Assembly: GCA_003132645.1 (NCBI GenBank)
Contig: PKYM01000125.1
Location: 1-5,172 of the forward strand
DNA from: Actinomycetota bacterium
GTDB taxonomy: Bacteria; Actinomycetota; Thermoleophilia; UBA2241
Direction: 5' to 3'
Length of the DNA: 5,172 nt
Position numbers and translations under genes: made by a program. Under the pieces are notes generated by a model, which had not been told where the DNA came from, ran no database searches, and saw nothing but the letters and a program-made list of their open reading frames with translations. Below, piece after piece: positions 1-5,172 of this stretch; position 1 is the stretch's first letter, and every line of letters starts with the position of its first letter.

Positions 1-1100
1 CCCGCGCGCGCCTTCACCGTGGCCGCCGGCAGCGGCGCCAGCGCCGCCGCCGGCGTGCCCGTCCTTGGCGAGAACGTAAAGACATGGACGCGCGCGAAGA
101 GCCCGCCGGGCGGCGCGATGGCAGCAAGCGAACGCCCGAAGGCGGCGTCGTCCTCGCCGGGAAAGCCGACGATCAGGTCGGTCGAGACGGCGAGGCCGGG
201 CAGGCCTTCGCGGGCGGCCGCAAGCGCCGCGCGGTACTGCCGCCAGGTGTAGGGCCGACCCATCGCGGCGAGCACCGCGTCGTCGGCCGACTGCAGCGGC
301 ACGTGCAGGTGACGCGCCACCAGCGGGTGCGCGAGCGCTTCGAGCAGGGCGGCTGTGAGCTGGCGCGGCTCGATCGAGGAGAGCCGCAGCCGAGCGAGGC
401 CGGGGAGTGCCGTGAGGCGCCCGACGAGAGCGGCCAGATCCTCGCCGCTTCCCGGGTCGCGGTAGGCGCCGACGTCGATACCCGAGAGCACGATCTCGCC
501 GCACCCGGCGGCGACGGCGGCCCGTGCCTGGGCGACGGCGGCCTCGGCGGCGATGCTCCAGGGCTCGCCGCGAGCGAGCCGCACCGCGCAGTACGAGCAG
601 CGGCCGGCGCAGCCGTCCTGAACCTTCAGCGTGAACCTGGTGCGCTCGCGCGCTTCGTCGAGGAGAGCCGCCGTGCCCGGCGCTGGAACGTCGCGTATCG
701 CCACCCCGGCGGCCGCCAGCACGCAGTCTGCGATCTCGTGGGCGCCGGCCGCCCGGCCGGCCGCGCCGGCCGCCAGGGCAAGGCCGGGCTCTGTGAACTG
801 TTCGGGACGTAGCGCCGCGGCGCACCCGGCGACCACCACCGGCCGGCCGTGGGCGGCCAGACGCCGCGCGAGCTGGCGCGACGAGCGCTCGGCCTCGCCT
901 GTGACCCCGCAGGTCAGCACGACCTGGACGTCGGCCTGGGCGGGGTCGCGGACCGGCCGACAGCCGCGCGCGGCAAGCACGCCGAGCACGGCCTCGCTGT
1001 CGGCCTGGCTTACCTTGCAGCCGGCAAACGCGGCGTGGATGCGCAGCGGCTCGCGGCCGTCAGCGCGCTCGCCCTGACGACCGCCGCCGCCGGCGGTCAT
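1..1100 (-). CDS. mtaB: MtaB, tRNA t6A37 methylthiotransferase, C-terminus outside window
   Basis: MtaB is a radical-SAM methylthiotransferase that converts t6A at position 37 of ANN-decoding tRNAs to ms2t6A, using two 4Fe-4S clusters. Translating the minus strand from the ATG at 1100 gives 366 residues with no stop, running off the window; families are usually somewhat over 400 residues, so the end of the TRAM domain is missing. The UPF0004 domain cysteines are at 28 (AGCKVSQADSE), 64 (LTCGVT) and 93 (AGCAA). The radical-SAM CxxxCxxC is at 164, 168 and 171 (DGCAGRCSYCAV). Further family motifs are EIVLSGIDVGAY (202-213), LRLSSIEP (about 238-245), HLHVPLQSADDAVL (264-277), STDLIVGFPGE (306-316) and RVHVFTFSPRTGTPAA (337-352). 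The CKVSQ and TCGVT motifs favour MtaB over MiaB or RimO. The start overlaps the prmA stop as ATGA, with a weak GGGGT 9 nt upstream. Motif substitutions (NTC to LTC, and Arg where PY/PF is usual after YCxx) are unusual but all six cluster cysteines are intact. Confidence 0.93.
   Translation of the reverse strand, partial: MTAGGGGRQGERADGREPLRIHAAFAGCKVSQADSEAVLGVLAARGCRPVRDPAQADVQVVLTCGVTGEAERSSRQLARRLAAHGRPVVVAGCAAALRPEQFTEPGLALAAGAAGRAAGAHEIADCVLAAAGVAIRDVPAPGTAALLDEARERTRFTLKVQDGCAGRCSYCAVRLARGEPWSIAAEAAVAQARAAVAAGCGEIVLSGIDVGAYRDPGSGEDLAALVGRLTALPGLARLRLSSIEPRQLTAALLEALAHPLVARHLHVPLQSADDAVLAAMGRPYTWRQYRAALAAAREGLPGLAVSTDLIVGFPGEDDAAFGRSLAAIAPPGGLFARVHVFTFSPRTGTPAAALAPLPAATVKARA
744..773 (-). 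repeat. Three copies of GCGGCCGGC within mtaB
   Basis: The 9-base unit GCGGCCGGC occurs at 773-765, 764-756 and, after one CGG codon, 752-744 on the coding strand. It encodes AAG, AAG, R, AAG in MtaB at about residues 110-119, in the linker between the UPF0004 domain and the radical-SAM domain. It is GC-only, palindrome-rich and in frame. It may simply reflect extreme codon bias in an alanine-rich loop. Confidence 0.6.
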
Positions 1101-2002
1101 GGATCGGGCACCCCAGGCTGCGACTCGCCGGACCGAGACTCATCGGGCTGCGGCTCACCGGACCGAGACTCGCCGGGCGCCGGCGCCTCGAGCACGACGC
1201 AGTGCCACTCGCCTTCGCTCATGCTCTCGCGGCGACGATAGCCCCCGAAGGCCGCGAGCACGGCCGGCAGTTGTTCCTCGATCAGGCCGGCGGCGATCAC
1301 CAGGCGCGGGTGTTCCTCGCCCGCGCCCAGAGCCGCCGAATAGCGCCTGCCAAGGGCGACGATCGGCGTCGCGGCGATGTTGGCGACCACCACCTCGGCG
1401 TGCGGCAGCTCGATCGCCGGGTCGGTGGCGTCGGCCCCGAACAGCAACGGCCACAGACGGTTGCGGCGGGCGTTTTCTTCGGCGATCATCAGTGCGTCGG
1501 GGTCGCTGTCGAAGGCAAACACCGGGGCGAAGCCCAGCCGCATGGCCGCCAGCGCCAGCACGCCCGTGCCGGTGCCGGCGTCGAGCAGGGAGCTAGGCGG
1601 CAGGGCGGCCAGTACGGCGAGGCACTGGCGCGTCGAGGCGTGCGAACCCGTGCCGAAGGCCATGCCGACGTCGATGATCACATCGAGCGTGCCGAGCAGC
1701 GGCGGCGCCCAGGGCGGCCGCACGGTGACGTTGCCGGTCGTGACCGGGTGGTGGAACTCGCGCCACTGGCGCTCCCAGCCGCCCTCCTCGCGCTCGCAGT
1801 AGAGCCGGCCGAGGGCGCGCAGCCCCTCCAGGGCGCGGCTGCAGGCGTCGCTGGCGTAGGTCTCGTCGGACAGCCAGAAGGTGAGCACCGGCAGACGCTC
1901 CTGCCAGCCTCCGAGGCCCAGGCCGAGCAGGACATCGACCGCCTCGTCGTAGCGGCCCTCGGCGACCTCTAAGGTGCAGCGCCTGAAGCGGGTCACGTTC
2001 AC
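1097..2002 (-). CDS. prmA: Ribosomal protein L11 methyltransferase PrmA
   Basis: PrmA uses S-adenosylmethionine to trimethylate amino groups of ribosomal protein L11 in the cytoplasm. The 301-residue product has an N-terminal L11-recognition domain (about 1-80), a linker, and a class I methyltransferase domain. Diagnostic motifs are GMAFGTGSHASTRQCL (113-128), the SAM-binding LLDAGTGTGVLALAA (139-153), the acidic loop FDSDPDAL (164-171), VVVANIAATPIV (204-215, the ANI motif IV) and AAGLIEEQLPAV (237-248). Most family members have DPG before MAFGTG; this one has DVG. The GTG at 2002 overlaps the dnaJ stop as GTGA. A second GTG at 1996 has a better-spaced AGG (8 nt) and is an alternative start two residues shorter. 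The frame is open far upstream, antiparallel to nothing meaningful and overlapping dnaJ, so a longer protein is rejected. Residues after about 274 form a repeat-built polar tail absent from typical PrmA. The TGA overlaps the mtaB ATG. Confidence 0.95.
   Translation of the reverse strand: MNVTRFRRCTLEVAEGRYDEAVDVLLGLGLGGWQERLPVLTFWLSDETYASDACSRALEGLRALGRLYCEREEGGWERQWREFHHPVTTGNVTVRPPWAPPLLGTLDVIIDVGMAFGTGSHASTRQCLAVLAALPPSSLLDAGTGTGVLALAAMRLGFAPVFAFDSDPDALMIAEENARRNRLWPLLFGADATDPAIELPHAEVVVANIAATPIVALGRRYSAALGAGEEHPRLVIAAGLIEEQLPAVLAAFGGYRRRESMSEGEWHCVVLEAPAPGESRSGEPQPDESRSGESQPGVPDP
1116..1175 (-). repeat. 30-bp tandem duplication encoding the PrmA C-terminal tail
   Basis: Two adjacent 30-bp units, 1116-1145 and 1146-1175, match at 26 of 30 bases by eye and keep the reading frame. 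On the coding strand they give GESRSGEPQP and then DESRSGESQP. They lie after the last conserved strand of PrmA (WHCVVLEAPAP) and are followed by a short GVPDP end. The tail is charged, lacks hydrophobic residues and is likely disordered. The high identity between units suggests a fairly recent slippage duplication. Confidence 0.85.
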
Positions 2003-3144
2003 TGCCTGAAGGCGGCGCGCAGCTTGTCGAGGAAGCCCTCGTCGGGCTGGTAGTTCTTGTCGGTCGAGAGCTCCTCGAAGCGCTGCAGCACGTCGCGCTG
2101 CTCGTCGCTCAGGTGGCGCGGCACGGTGACGTTCAGCACGACGCGCAGGTCGCCGCGGCCGTAGCCCTGCAGCACCGGCACGCCGCGGTTGCGAAATACT
2201 TTGACGTCGCCGGGCTGGCTGCCGGCCGGCAGCTTGAGCTCGACGTCGCCGTCGAGCGCCGGCACGACGGTCTTCATGCCCAGGGCGGCGTCGACCATCG
2301 TCAGGTCGAGCCGGTAGACGAGGTCGTCGCCGTCGCGCAGGAAATGCGGGTCGGGGCGCACCCGAGCCAGGACGTAAAGGTCGCCGGGGCGCGCGCCCGG
2401 ACCGCCGGCGCCGCCCTCGCCGGTGAGCCGCAGCCGCTGGCCGTGGGCGATGCCGGCTGGCACCTCGACCGTCACCGTGCGGCTGGCGCGCCGGCGGCCC
2501 GTGCCGCGACACTTCTCGCAGGGCTCGCGCACGATGCTGCCCTGGCCGCGACAGACGCTGCAGGTGCTGGTACGCACGAACTGCCCGAAGCCGCCCAGCG
2601 AGCTGATCTCGCGCGTGCGACCGGTGCCCTTGCACTGGGGGCAGGTCTCGCGACCGGTGCCGAGCTTGGCGCCGCTGCCCTGGCAGACCTCGCAACTCAC
2701 GTCGGCGCGGACCTCGACGTTGGTGGACACGCCGAAGACCGCCTCGACCAGGTCGAGCTCGACTTCGACTTCGATGTCGTCGCCGCGCGGCGCGCTGGCC
2801 GAGGTCCCGAAGGGACCTGCGCCGCCGGGGCCGCGTAGCCCCGAGCCGAAGGGGTCGCCGCCGAAGAACACATCGAACAGATCGGAGAAACCGAACTGCG
2901 AGAAGTCGGGCGCGCCCTGTCCCTTGAGACCGTCGAAGCCGTAGCGGTCGTAGGCCGCCCGCGTCTGATCGTCGGAGAGCACCTCATAGGCCTCGGCGAG
3001 CTCCTTGAAATTGGCTTCGGCTTCGGGGTCGTCGGGGTTCACGTCGGGATGGAACTGGCGCGCCAGCCCGCGGAAGGCCTTTTTGATCTCGGCTTCGCCG
3101 ACGTCGCGGCCGACGCCCAGGACGTCGTAGTAGTCGCGTTTCAT
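1999..3144 (-). CDS. dnaJ: Molecular chaperone DnaJ (type I Hsp40)
   Basis: DnaJ is the Hsp40 co-chaperone that delivers unfolded clients to DnaK and stimulates its ATPase. All type I parts are present in 381 residues: the J domain at 1-70 with the catalytic HPD at 32-34, a short Gly/Phe-rich region (about 71-118, including FGFSDLFDVFFGG), a cysteine-rich zinc domain with four CxxCxGxG repeats (CEVCQGSG 151, CPQCKGTG 168, CSVCRGQG 195, CEKCRGTG 209), and two beta-rich substrate-binding domains followed by a C-terminal dimerisation segment. It starts with an ATG directly after the hrcA stop, with only a weak GAAGAG upstream, so translation is probably coupled to hrcA. Its TGA overlaps the prmA GTG. 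With no dnaK or grpE beside it, it is likely the second, HrcA-linked DnaJ (DnaJ2 type) of an actinobacterium. That paralogy is inference and cannot be tested within the window. Confidence 0.97.
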   Translation of the reverse strand: MKRDYYDVLGVGRDVGEAEIKKAFRGLARQFHPDVNPDDPEAEANFKELAEAYEVLSDDQTRAAYDRYGFDGLKGQGAPDFSQFGFSDLFDVFFGGDPFGSGLRGPGGAGPFGTSASAPRGDDIEVEVELDLVEAVFGVSTNVEVRADVSCEVCQGSGAKLGTGRETCPQCKGTGRTREISSLGGFGQFVRTSTCSVCRGQGSIVREPCEKCRGTGRRRASRTVTVEVPAGIAHGQRLRLTGEGGAGGPGARPGDLYVLARVRPDPHFLRDGDDLVYRLDLTMVDAALGMKTVVPALDGDVELKLPAGSQPGDVKVFRNRGVPVLQGYGRGDLRVVLNVTVPRHLSDEQRDVLQRFEELSTDKNYQPDEGFLDKLRAAFRQ

Positions 3145-4158
3145 CTACCAGGTCTCTTCGAGCAGCGAGCTGAGCGTGACCGCGGCGCCGCGCACGGCGG
3201 CGATGGCGGTGTGGTAGTCCATGCGCATCGGGCCCAGGACGCTGACCGTGCCGAGGTTGCGGTTGGCCACGCCGTAGCTGGCGGCGACAAGCGAGCAGGC
3301 CTGCAGCGAGGGGTCGTCCATCTCGCGGCCGATGCGCAGGTACAGGTCAGGGCCGCGCAGCGCCTCGGAGAGGAGCTGCAGCAGGTTGTAGCGCTCCTCC
3401 AGCAGGGCGACGATGTCGTTCAGGTGGCTCGCGCCCTGTTCACTCAGGCGCTCGAGCAGGCGCGCCGTGCCGCCCAGATGCAGGCTCGAGTCCTCGAAGA
3501 CCACGACCTCGAAGGCCGGCCGCAACATCGCAAGGAAGGCGCGCTCCTGGGCCCCGAGCTCGGGGCTCGAGAAGGTCGAGTCGACCACCCGGGTGCCGAC
3601 CTGCTTGCCGGTCAGACGCTCGTTCAGATAGACGCGGGCGAAGTCGGCGAGGCCCTCGTCGATGGCCCGCTCGACGTGGAAGACGCGCTTGGTCACCCGC
3701 CCGGCGCTGGTGATCACCACGACCATCACGGCGTGGGGCTGCAGCGAAAGCACCTCGATGTGGCGGATGGCGGTGGCGGTCACCGACGGCGTCGAGACGA
3801 TGGCCAGCAGCTCGGTGGCCCGCGAGAGCGCCTCGGCGGTCTCTTCGAGGGCGCCGTCGATCTCGCTGCGCACCGTGGTGTGGCCGAGCGGCAGGGCCGG
3901 CGTGTCGTGGCGCTCTTTGACCACGGCGTCGGCGTAGTAGCGGTAGCCCGCGTCGGTGGGCACGCGGCCCGCCGAGGTATGCGGATGATCGAGCAGGCCG
4001 AGCTCCTCGAGTGTCGCCAGATCGTTGCGGATGGTCGAAGACGCTATGCCGAAGGTATGCGACTCGAACAGAAGTTTGGAACCGACGGGCGAACCCGAGG
4101 CGATGAACTCCTCAACCACCGCTCCTAGGACCAGCTCCTGCCTCGGAGTCAGAGTCAT
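3145..4158 (-). CDS. hrcA: Heat-inducible transcription repressor HrcA
   Basis: HrcA is a cytoplasmic dimeric repressor that binds CIRCE inverted repeats upstream of chaperone genes (typically groESL and dnaK operons) and is kept active by GroEL. The 337-residue product has the usual family length. Residues 1-80 form the winged helix-turn-helix, with SSTIRNDLATLEELGLLDHP (about 40-59) and HTSAGRVPTDAGYRYYAD (60-77) as the diagnostic motifs. A GAF-like central domain and a dimerisation insert follow. The C-terminal signature GTVSVLGPMRMDYHTAI is at 303-319. The ATG start has a GGAGG Shine-Dalgarno and abuts the hemW stop; the TAG stop abuts the dnaJ ATG. The hrcA-dnaJ pair without grpE or dnaK is known from Actinomycetota, where the dnaK operon is elsewhere and often under HspR. 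No CIRCE element is visible here, so any autoregulation would act outside the window. Nothing looks damaged. Confidence 0.97.
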   Translation of the reverse strand: MTLTPRQELVLGAVVEEFIASGSPVGSKLLFESHTFGIASSTIRNDLATLEELGLLDHPHTSAGRVPTDAGYRYYADAVVKERHDTPALPLGHTTVRSEIDGALEETAEALSRATELLAIVSTPSVTATAIRHIEVLSLQPHAVMVVVITSAGRVTKRVFHVERAIDEGLADFARVYLNERLTGKQVGTRVVDSTFSSPELGAQERAFLAMLRPAFEVVVFEDSSLHLGGTARLLERLSEQGASHLNDIVALLEERYNLLQLLSEALRGPDLYLRIGREMDDPSLQACSLVAASYGVANRNLGTVSVLGPMRMDYHTAIAAVRGAAVTLSSLLEETW

Positions 4159-5172
4159 TCACGCCTCCAGAAACGACGAATCGCGGAACAAGCGTACGCA
4201 GACCCCGTTTGCCACGTACCGCCCCTTTCGCGTCACTCGAAGTGTACCACCGGCGAGCGAGACCAATCCAGCGCCGGCGAGCGGCGCCAGGGCGCTCTGG
4301 TCGATCACCCCGCCAAGCTCGTCGAGCGGCACCCGTTCGCCGGTGCGGGCGGCCAGCAGAAGGCGCTCGCGAGCGCGCGTCGCGTCGTCGAGCGCCTCGT
4401 GTGAGCGCGGCGGGTCGGCGCCGCCTTCGAGGGCGGCCAGATAGGTCTCGATATCGGGCAGATCACGCTGCCGGCGACCGCCCACGGTGCCCACGGCGCC
4501 GGGCCCCAGGCCCAGGTAGTCGAGACCGCGCCAGACCGCGGAGTTGTGGCAGCAGCGATACCCCGGCCGGGCGAAGTTGCTGACCTCATACCAGTCCAGG
4601 CCGAGCCCGCCCAGGCCGGCGACGGCGCGCCGGTACATGGCCGCCATGGTGTCGTCGTCGGGCAGCGTGGACGCCTCGCGGTCGGAGCGCGCGTCGGCAG
4701 CGGCCGACTGTGCCCCTGACTCGTGACCAAAGCGCGTTGCCTCTGAAGACAACGTTGGGGCCTCGCGGGTGGAGCACACTCCCTCGCCGGGCAGGATCGA
4801 CGTCTCGCGCCCCGAGCGGGCCCCATCGGACAGCGCGGCTGCCTCGCCGCCGAGCTGCGCCCCGTCGCCCGGTTCCACACGCGCGGCGAGCGCGCTGCCG
4901 GCCACGATGCCGAGCTCATACCAGGAGACATGGTCGGGTCGCAGGCGGGCCACTGTCGCAAGTTCGACCTCGATGTCCGCGAGGCCCTGCCCCGGCAGGC
5001 CGAAGATCAGGTCGATGCCGAGGCCCGGGGCGCCCGGCCGGCCCGGAGTGCGCGCGACGCGGCCGGCGGTCGAGCCGGCACCGGCCGTCGAACCCGGGGC
5101 GATCGTCGAGCCGAGGACGGTCGGCGGGGCGGCGGCGGTCGGTTCGGCGGCCGGCGGGGCGGCGGGTCGGGC
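4159..5172 (-). CDS. hemW: HemW, radical-SAM family heme chaperone (HemN-like), N-terminus outside window
   Basis: HemW is a cytoplasmic radical-SAM family protein, long annotated as a coproporphyrinogen III oxidase, now regarded as a chaperone that binds heme and delivers it to target proteins. The reading frame is open to the window edge, so about 337 C-terminal residues are seen and the CxxxCxxC cluster motif is off-window. Numbering from the edge, visible landmarks are GIDLIFGLPGQ (52-62, the strand and loop typical of HemN/HemW), DHVSWYEL (80-87), LPDDDTMAAMY (170-180), WYEVSNFARPG (194-204), HNSAVW (209-214), DYLGLGPGA (218-226) and a C-terminal winged-helix-like end. Two low-complexity insertions interrupt it: Pro/Ala and GST-rich residues at about 1-50 and 14-residue repeats at about 103-173. 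The HNxxYW and GAH motifs are altered. A GTG at 4953 could be miscalled as a start, but homology continues well upstream of it. The stop abuts the hrcA ATG. Confidence 0.9.
   Translation of the reverse strand, partial: ARPAAPPAAEPTAAAPPTVLGSTIAPGSTAGAGSTAGRVARTPGRPGAPGLGIDLIFGLPGQGLADIEVELATVARLRPDHVSWYELGIVAGSALAARVEPGDGAQLGGEAAALSDGARSGRETSILPGEGVCSTREAPTLSSEATRFGHESGAQSAAADARSDREASTLPDDDTMAAMYRRAVAGLGGLGLDWYEVSNFARPGYRCCHNSAVWRGLDYLGLGPGAVGTVGGRRQRDLPDIETYLAALEGGADPPRSHEALDDATRARERLLLAARTGERVPLDELGGVIDQSALAPLAGAGLVSLAGGTLRVTRKGRYVANGVCVRLFRDSSFLEA
4164..4168 (-). promoter_or_regulatory. Shine-Dalgarno site for hrcA inside the hemW 3' end
   Basis: The minus strand carries GGAGG followed by five bases and then the ATG at 4158. 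This is a strong, well-placed ribosome binding site embedded in the last codons of hemW. It supports the chosen hrcA start, which directly follows the hemW stop with no gap. It is the clearest Shine-Dalgarno sequence in the window; the dnaJ, prmA and mtaB starts have only weak ones and probably depend on translational coupling. Confidence 0.85.
4654..4866 (-). repeat. Degenerate 42-bp (14-residue) tandem repeats inside hemW
   Basis: Between the LALAARVEP-like segment and the conserved LPDDDTMAAMY helix of HemW there are about five in-frame units of about 14 residues. They lie at 4866-4825, 4824-4783, 4782-4741, 4740-4699 and 4698-4654. Unit 2 reads GARSGRETSILPGE and unit 5 contains DARSDREASTLPDD. 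All units keep a Glu at position 7, most have Leu at position 11, and three have Arg-Glu at positions 6-7. Units 2 and 5 match at about 30 of 42 bases by hand alignment; units 3 and 4 are more diverged and use AT-richer codons such as TTG, TCT, TCA and TTT. The last unit merges into the native LPDDD sequence, suggesting the block grew by duplication of the native loop. It is acidic, polar and probably disordered. Confidence 0.7.
5059..5112 (-). repeat. Three 18-bp tandem repeats in hemW (GSTxxx units)
   Basis: On the minus strand three consecutive in-frame 18-bp units begin GGCTCGACG, GGTTCGACG and GGCTCGACC, encoding GSTIAP, GSTAGA and GSTAGR. They are preceded (5113-5172) by a Pro/Ala-rich stretch that reaches the window edge. 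They are followed by a Gly/Pro/Arg linker that leads into the conserved GIDLIFGLPGQ strand. HemW relatives normally have a short helix-turn of the type AxxAGFxNxG here, so the block looks like a loop insertion made by slippage of a short unit. Seen directly: the repeats and the frame. Inferred: the insertion. Confidence 0.75.

Noticed and set aside
741..780. GC-only palindromic run as a possible terminator or recombination site
   Set aside because: It lies inside mtaB, lacks a T-run on either strand, and is explained by three GCGGCCGGC codon blocks encoding an Ala/Gly linker.
84..812. Plus-strand open frame of 242 codons opposite mtaB
   Set aside because: The minus strand here shows the full series of MtaB motifs in one frame. 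The plus-strand product is low-complexity Arg/Gly/Ala with no family signature.
2003..2695. Extended N-terminus of prmA reaching back over dnaJ
   Set aside because: The upstream part is an Arg/Pro/Ala-rich shadow of dnaJ in another frame. PrmA homology begins right at the GTG at 2002 (or 1996), giving a normal family length.
3049..4128. Long plus-strand open frame of 359 codons opposite hrcA and the start of dnaJ
   Set aside because: Its product is a composition-driven His/Ala/Gln/Gly-rich sequence with no recognisable motif, and it lies antisense to two well-conserved genes. Long antisense frames are expected at this GC content.
4100..4240. CIRCE operator or promoter ahead of hrcA
   Set aside because: No TTAGCACTC-N9-GAGTGCTAA-like inverted repeat is seen, and the region is hemW coding sequence. 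Only a Shine-Dalgarno site is supported.
4159..4953. hemW starting at the GTG at 4953
   Set aside because: The frame continues upstream with GIDLIFGLPGQ, a conserved HemW segment, so this GTG is an internal valine codon.

Overview
The window is a tightly packed, single-strand (minus) housekeeping operon from a very GC-rich bacterium. Read in the direction of transcription, from the high-coordinate end down, the order is hemW (5' end outside the window), hrcA, dnaJ, prmA, mtaB (3' end outside the window). HrcA placed directly before dnaJ, without grpE or dnaK, is the arrangement known from Actinomycetota. The prmA-mtaB continuation together with the high GC makes a Thermoleophilia-like actinobacterium my best guess. 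That taxonomic call is inference.

Layout: 5172-4159 is the C-terminal two-thirds or so of HemW, a radical-SAM family heme chaperone related to HemN. 4158-3145 is HrcA, the heat-shock repressor. 3144-1999 is a full-length DnaJ with J domain, G/F region and four zinc-finger repeats. 2002-1097 is PrmA, the ribosomal protein L11 methyltransferase. 1100-1 is most of MtaB, the t6A37 methylthiotransferase of tRNA. MtaB runs off the window edge and was found by translating the minus strand in the frame that opens at the ATG at 1100.

There is essentially no non-coding DNA. The four junctions are TGA directly followed by ATG (hemW/hrcA), TAG directly followed by ATG (hrcA/dnaJ), a GTGA overlap (dnaJ/prmA) and an ATGA overlap (prmA/mtaB). 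This implies one polycistronic message with translational coupling. No promoter, terminator, CIRCE operator, RNA gene, mobile element or CRISPR is visible. The operon promoter must lie upstream, beyond 5172.

Functionally the operon joins a heat-shock regulator and a co-chaperone with heme delivery and with two modifiers of the translation machinery (ribosomal protein L11 and tRNA position 37). The unusual part is not a new system. It is a set of repeat-built, low-complexity expansions inside otherwise conserved proteins: a block of about 70 residues of 14-residue degenerate repeats and an 18-bp triplicate plus Pro/Ala-rich stretch in HemW, a 30-bp tandem duplication forming the PrmA C-terminal tail, and a small GCGGCCGGC repeat in MtaB. 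HemW also has substitutions in its HNxxYW and GAH motifs. I see no evidence for a novel defence, mobile or signalling system.
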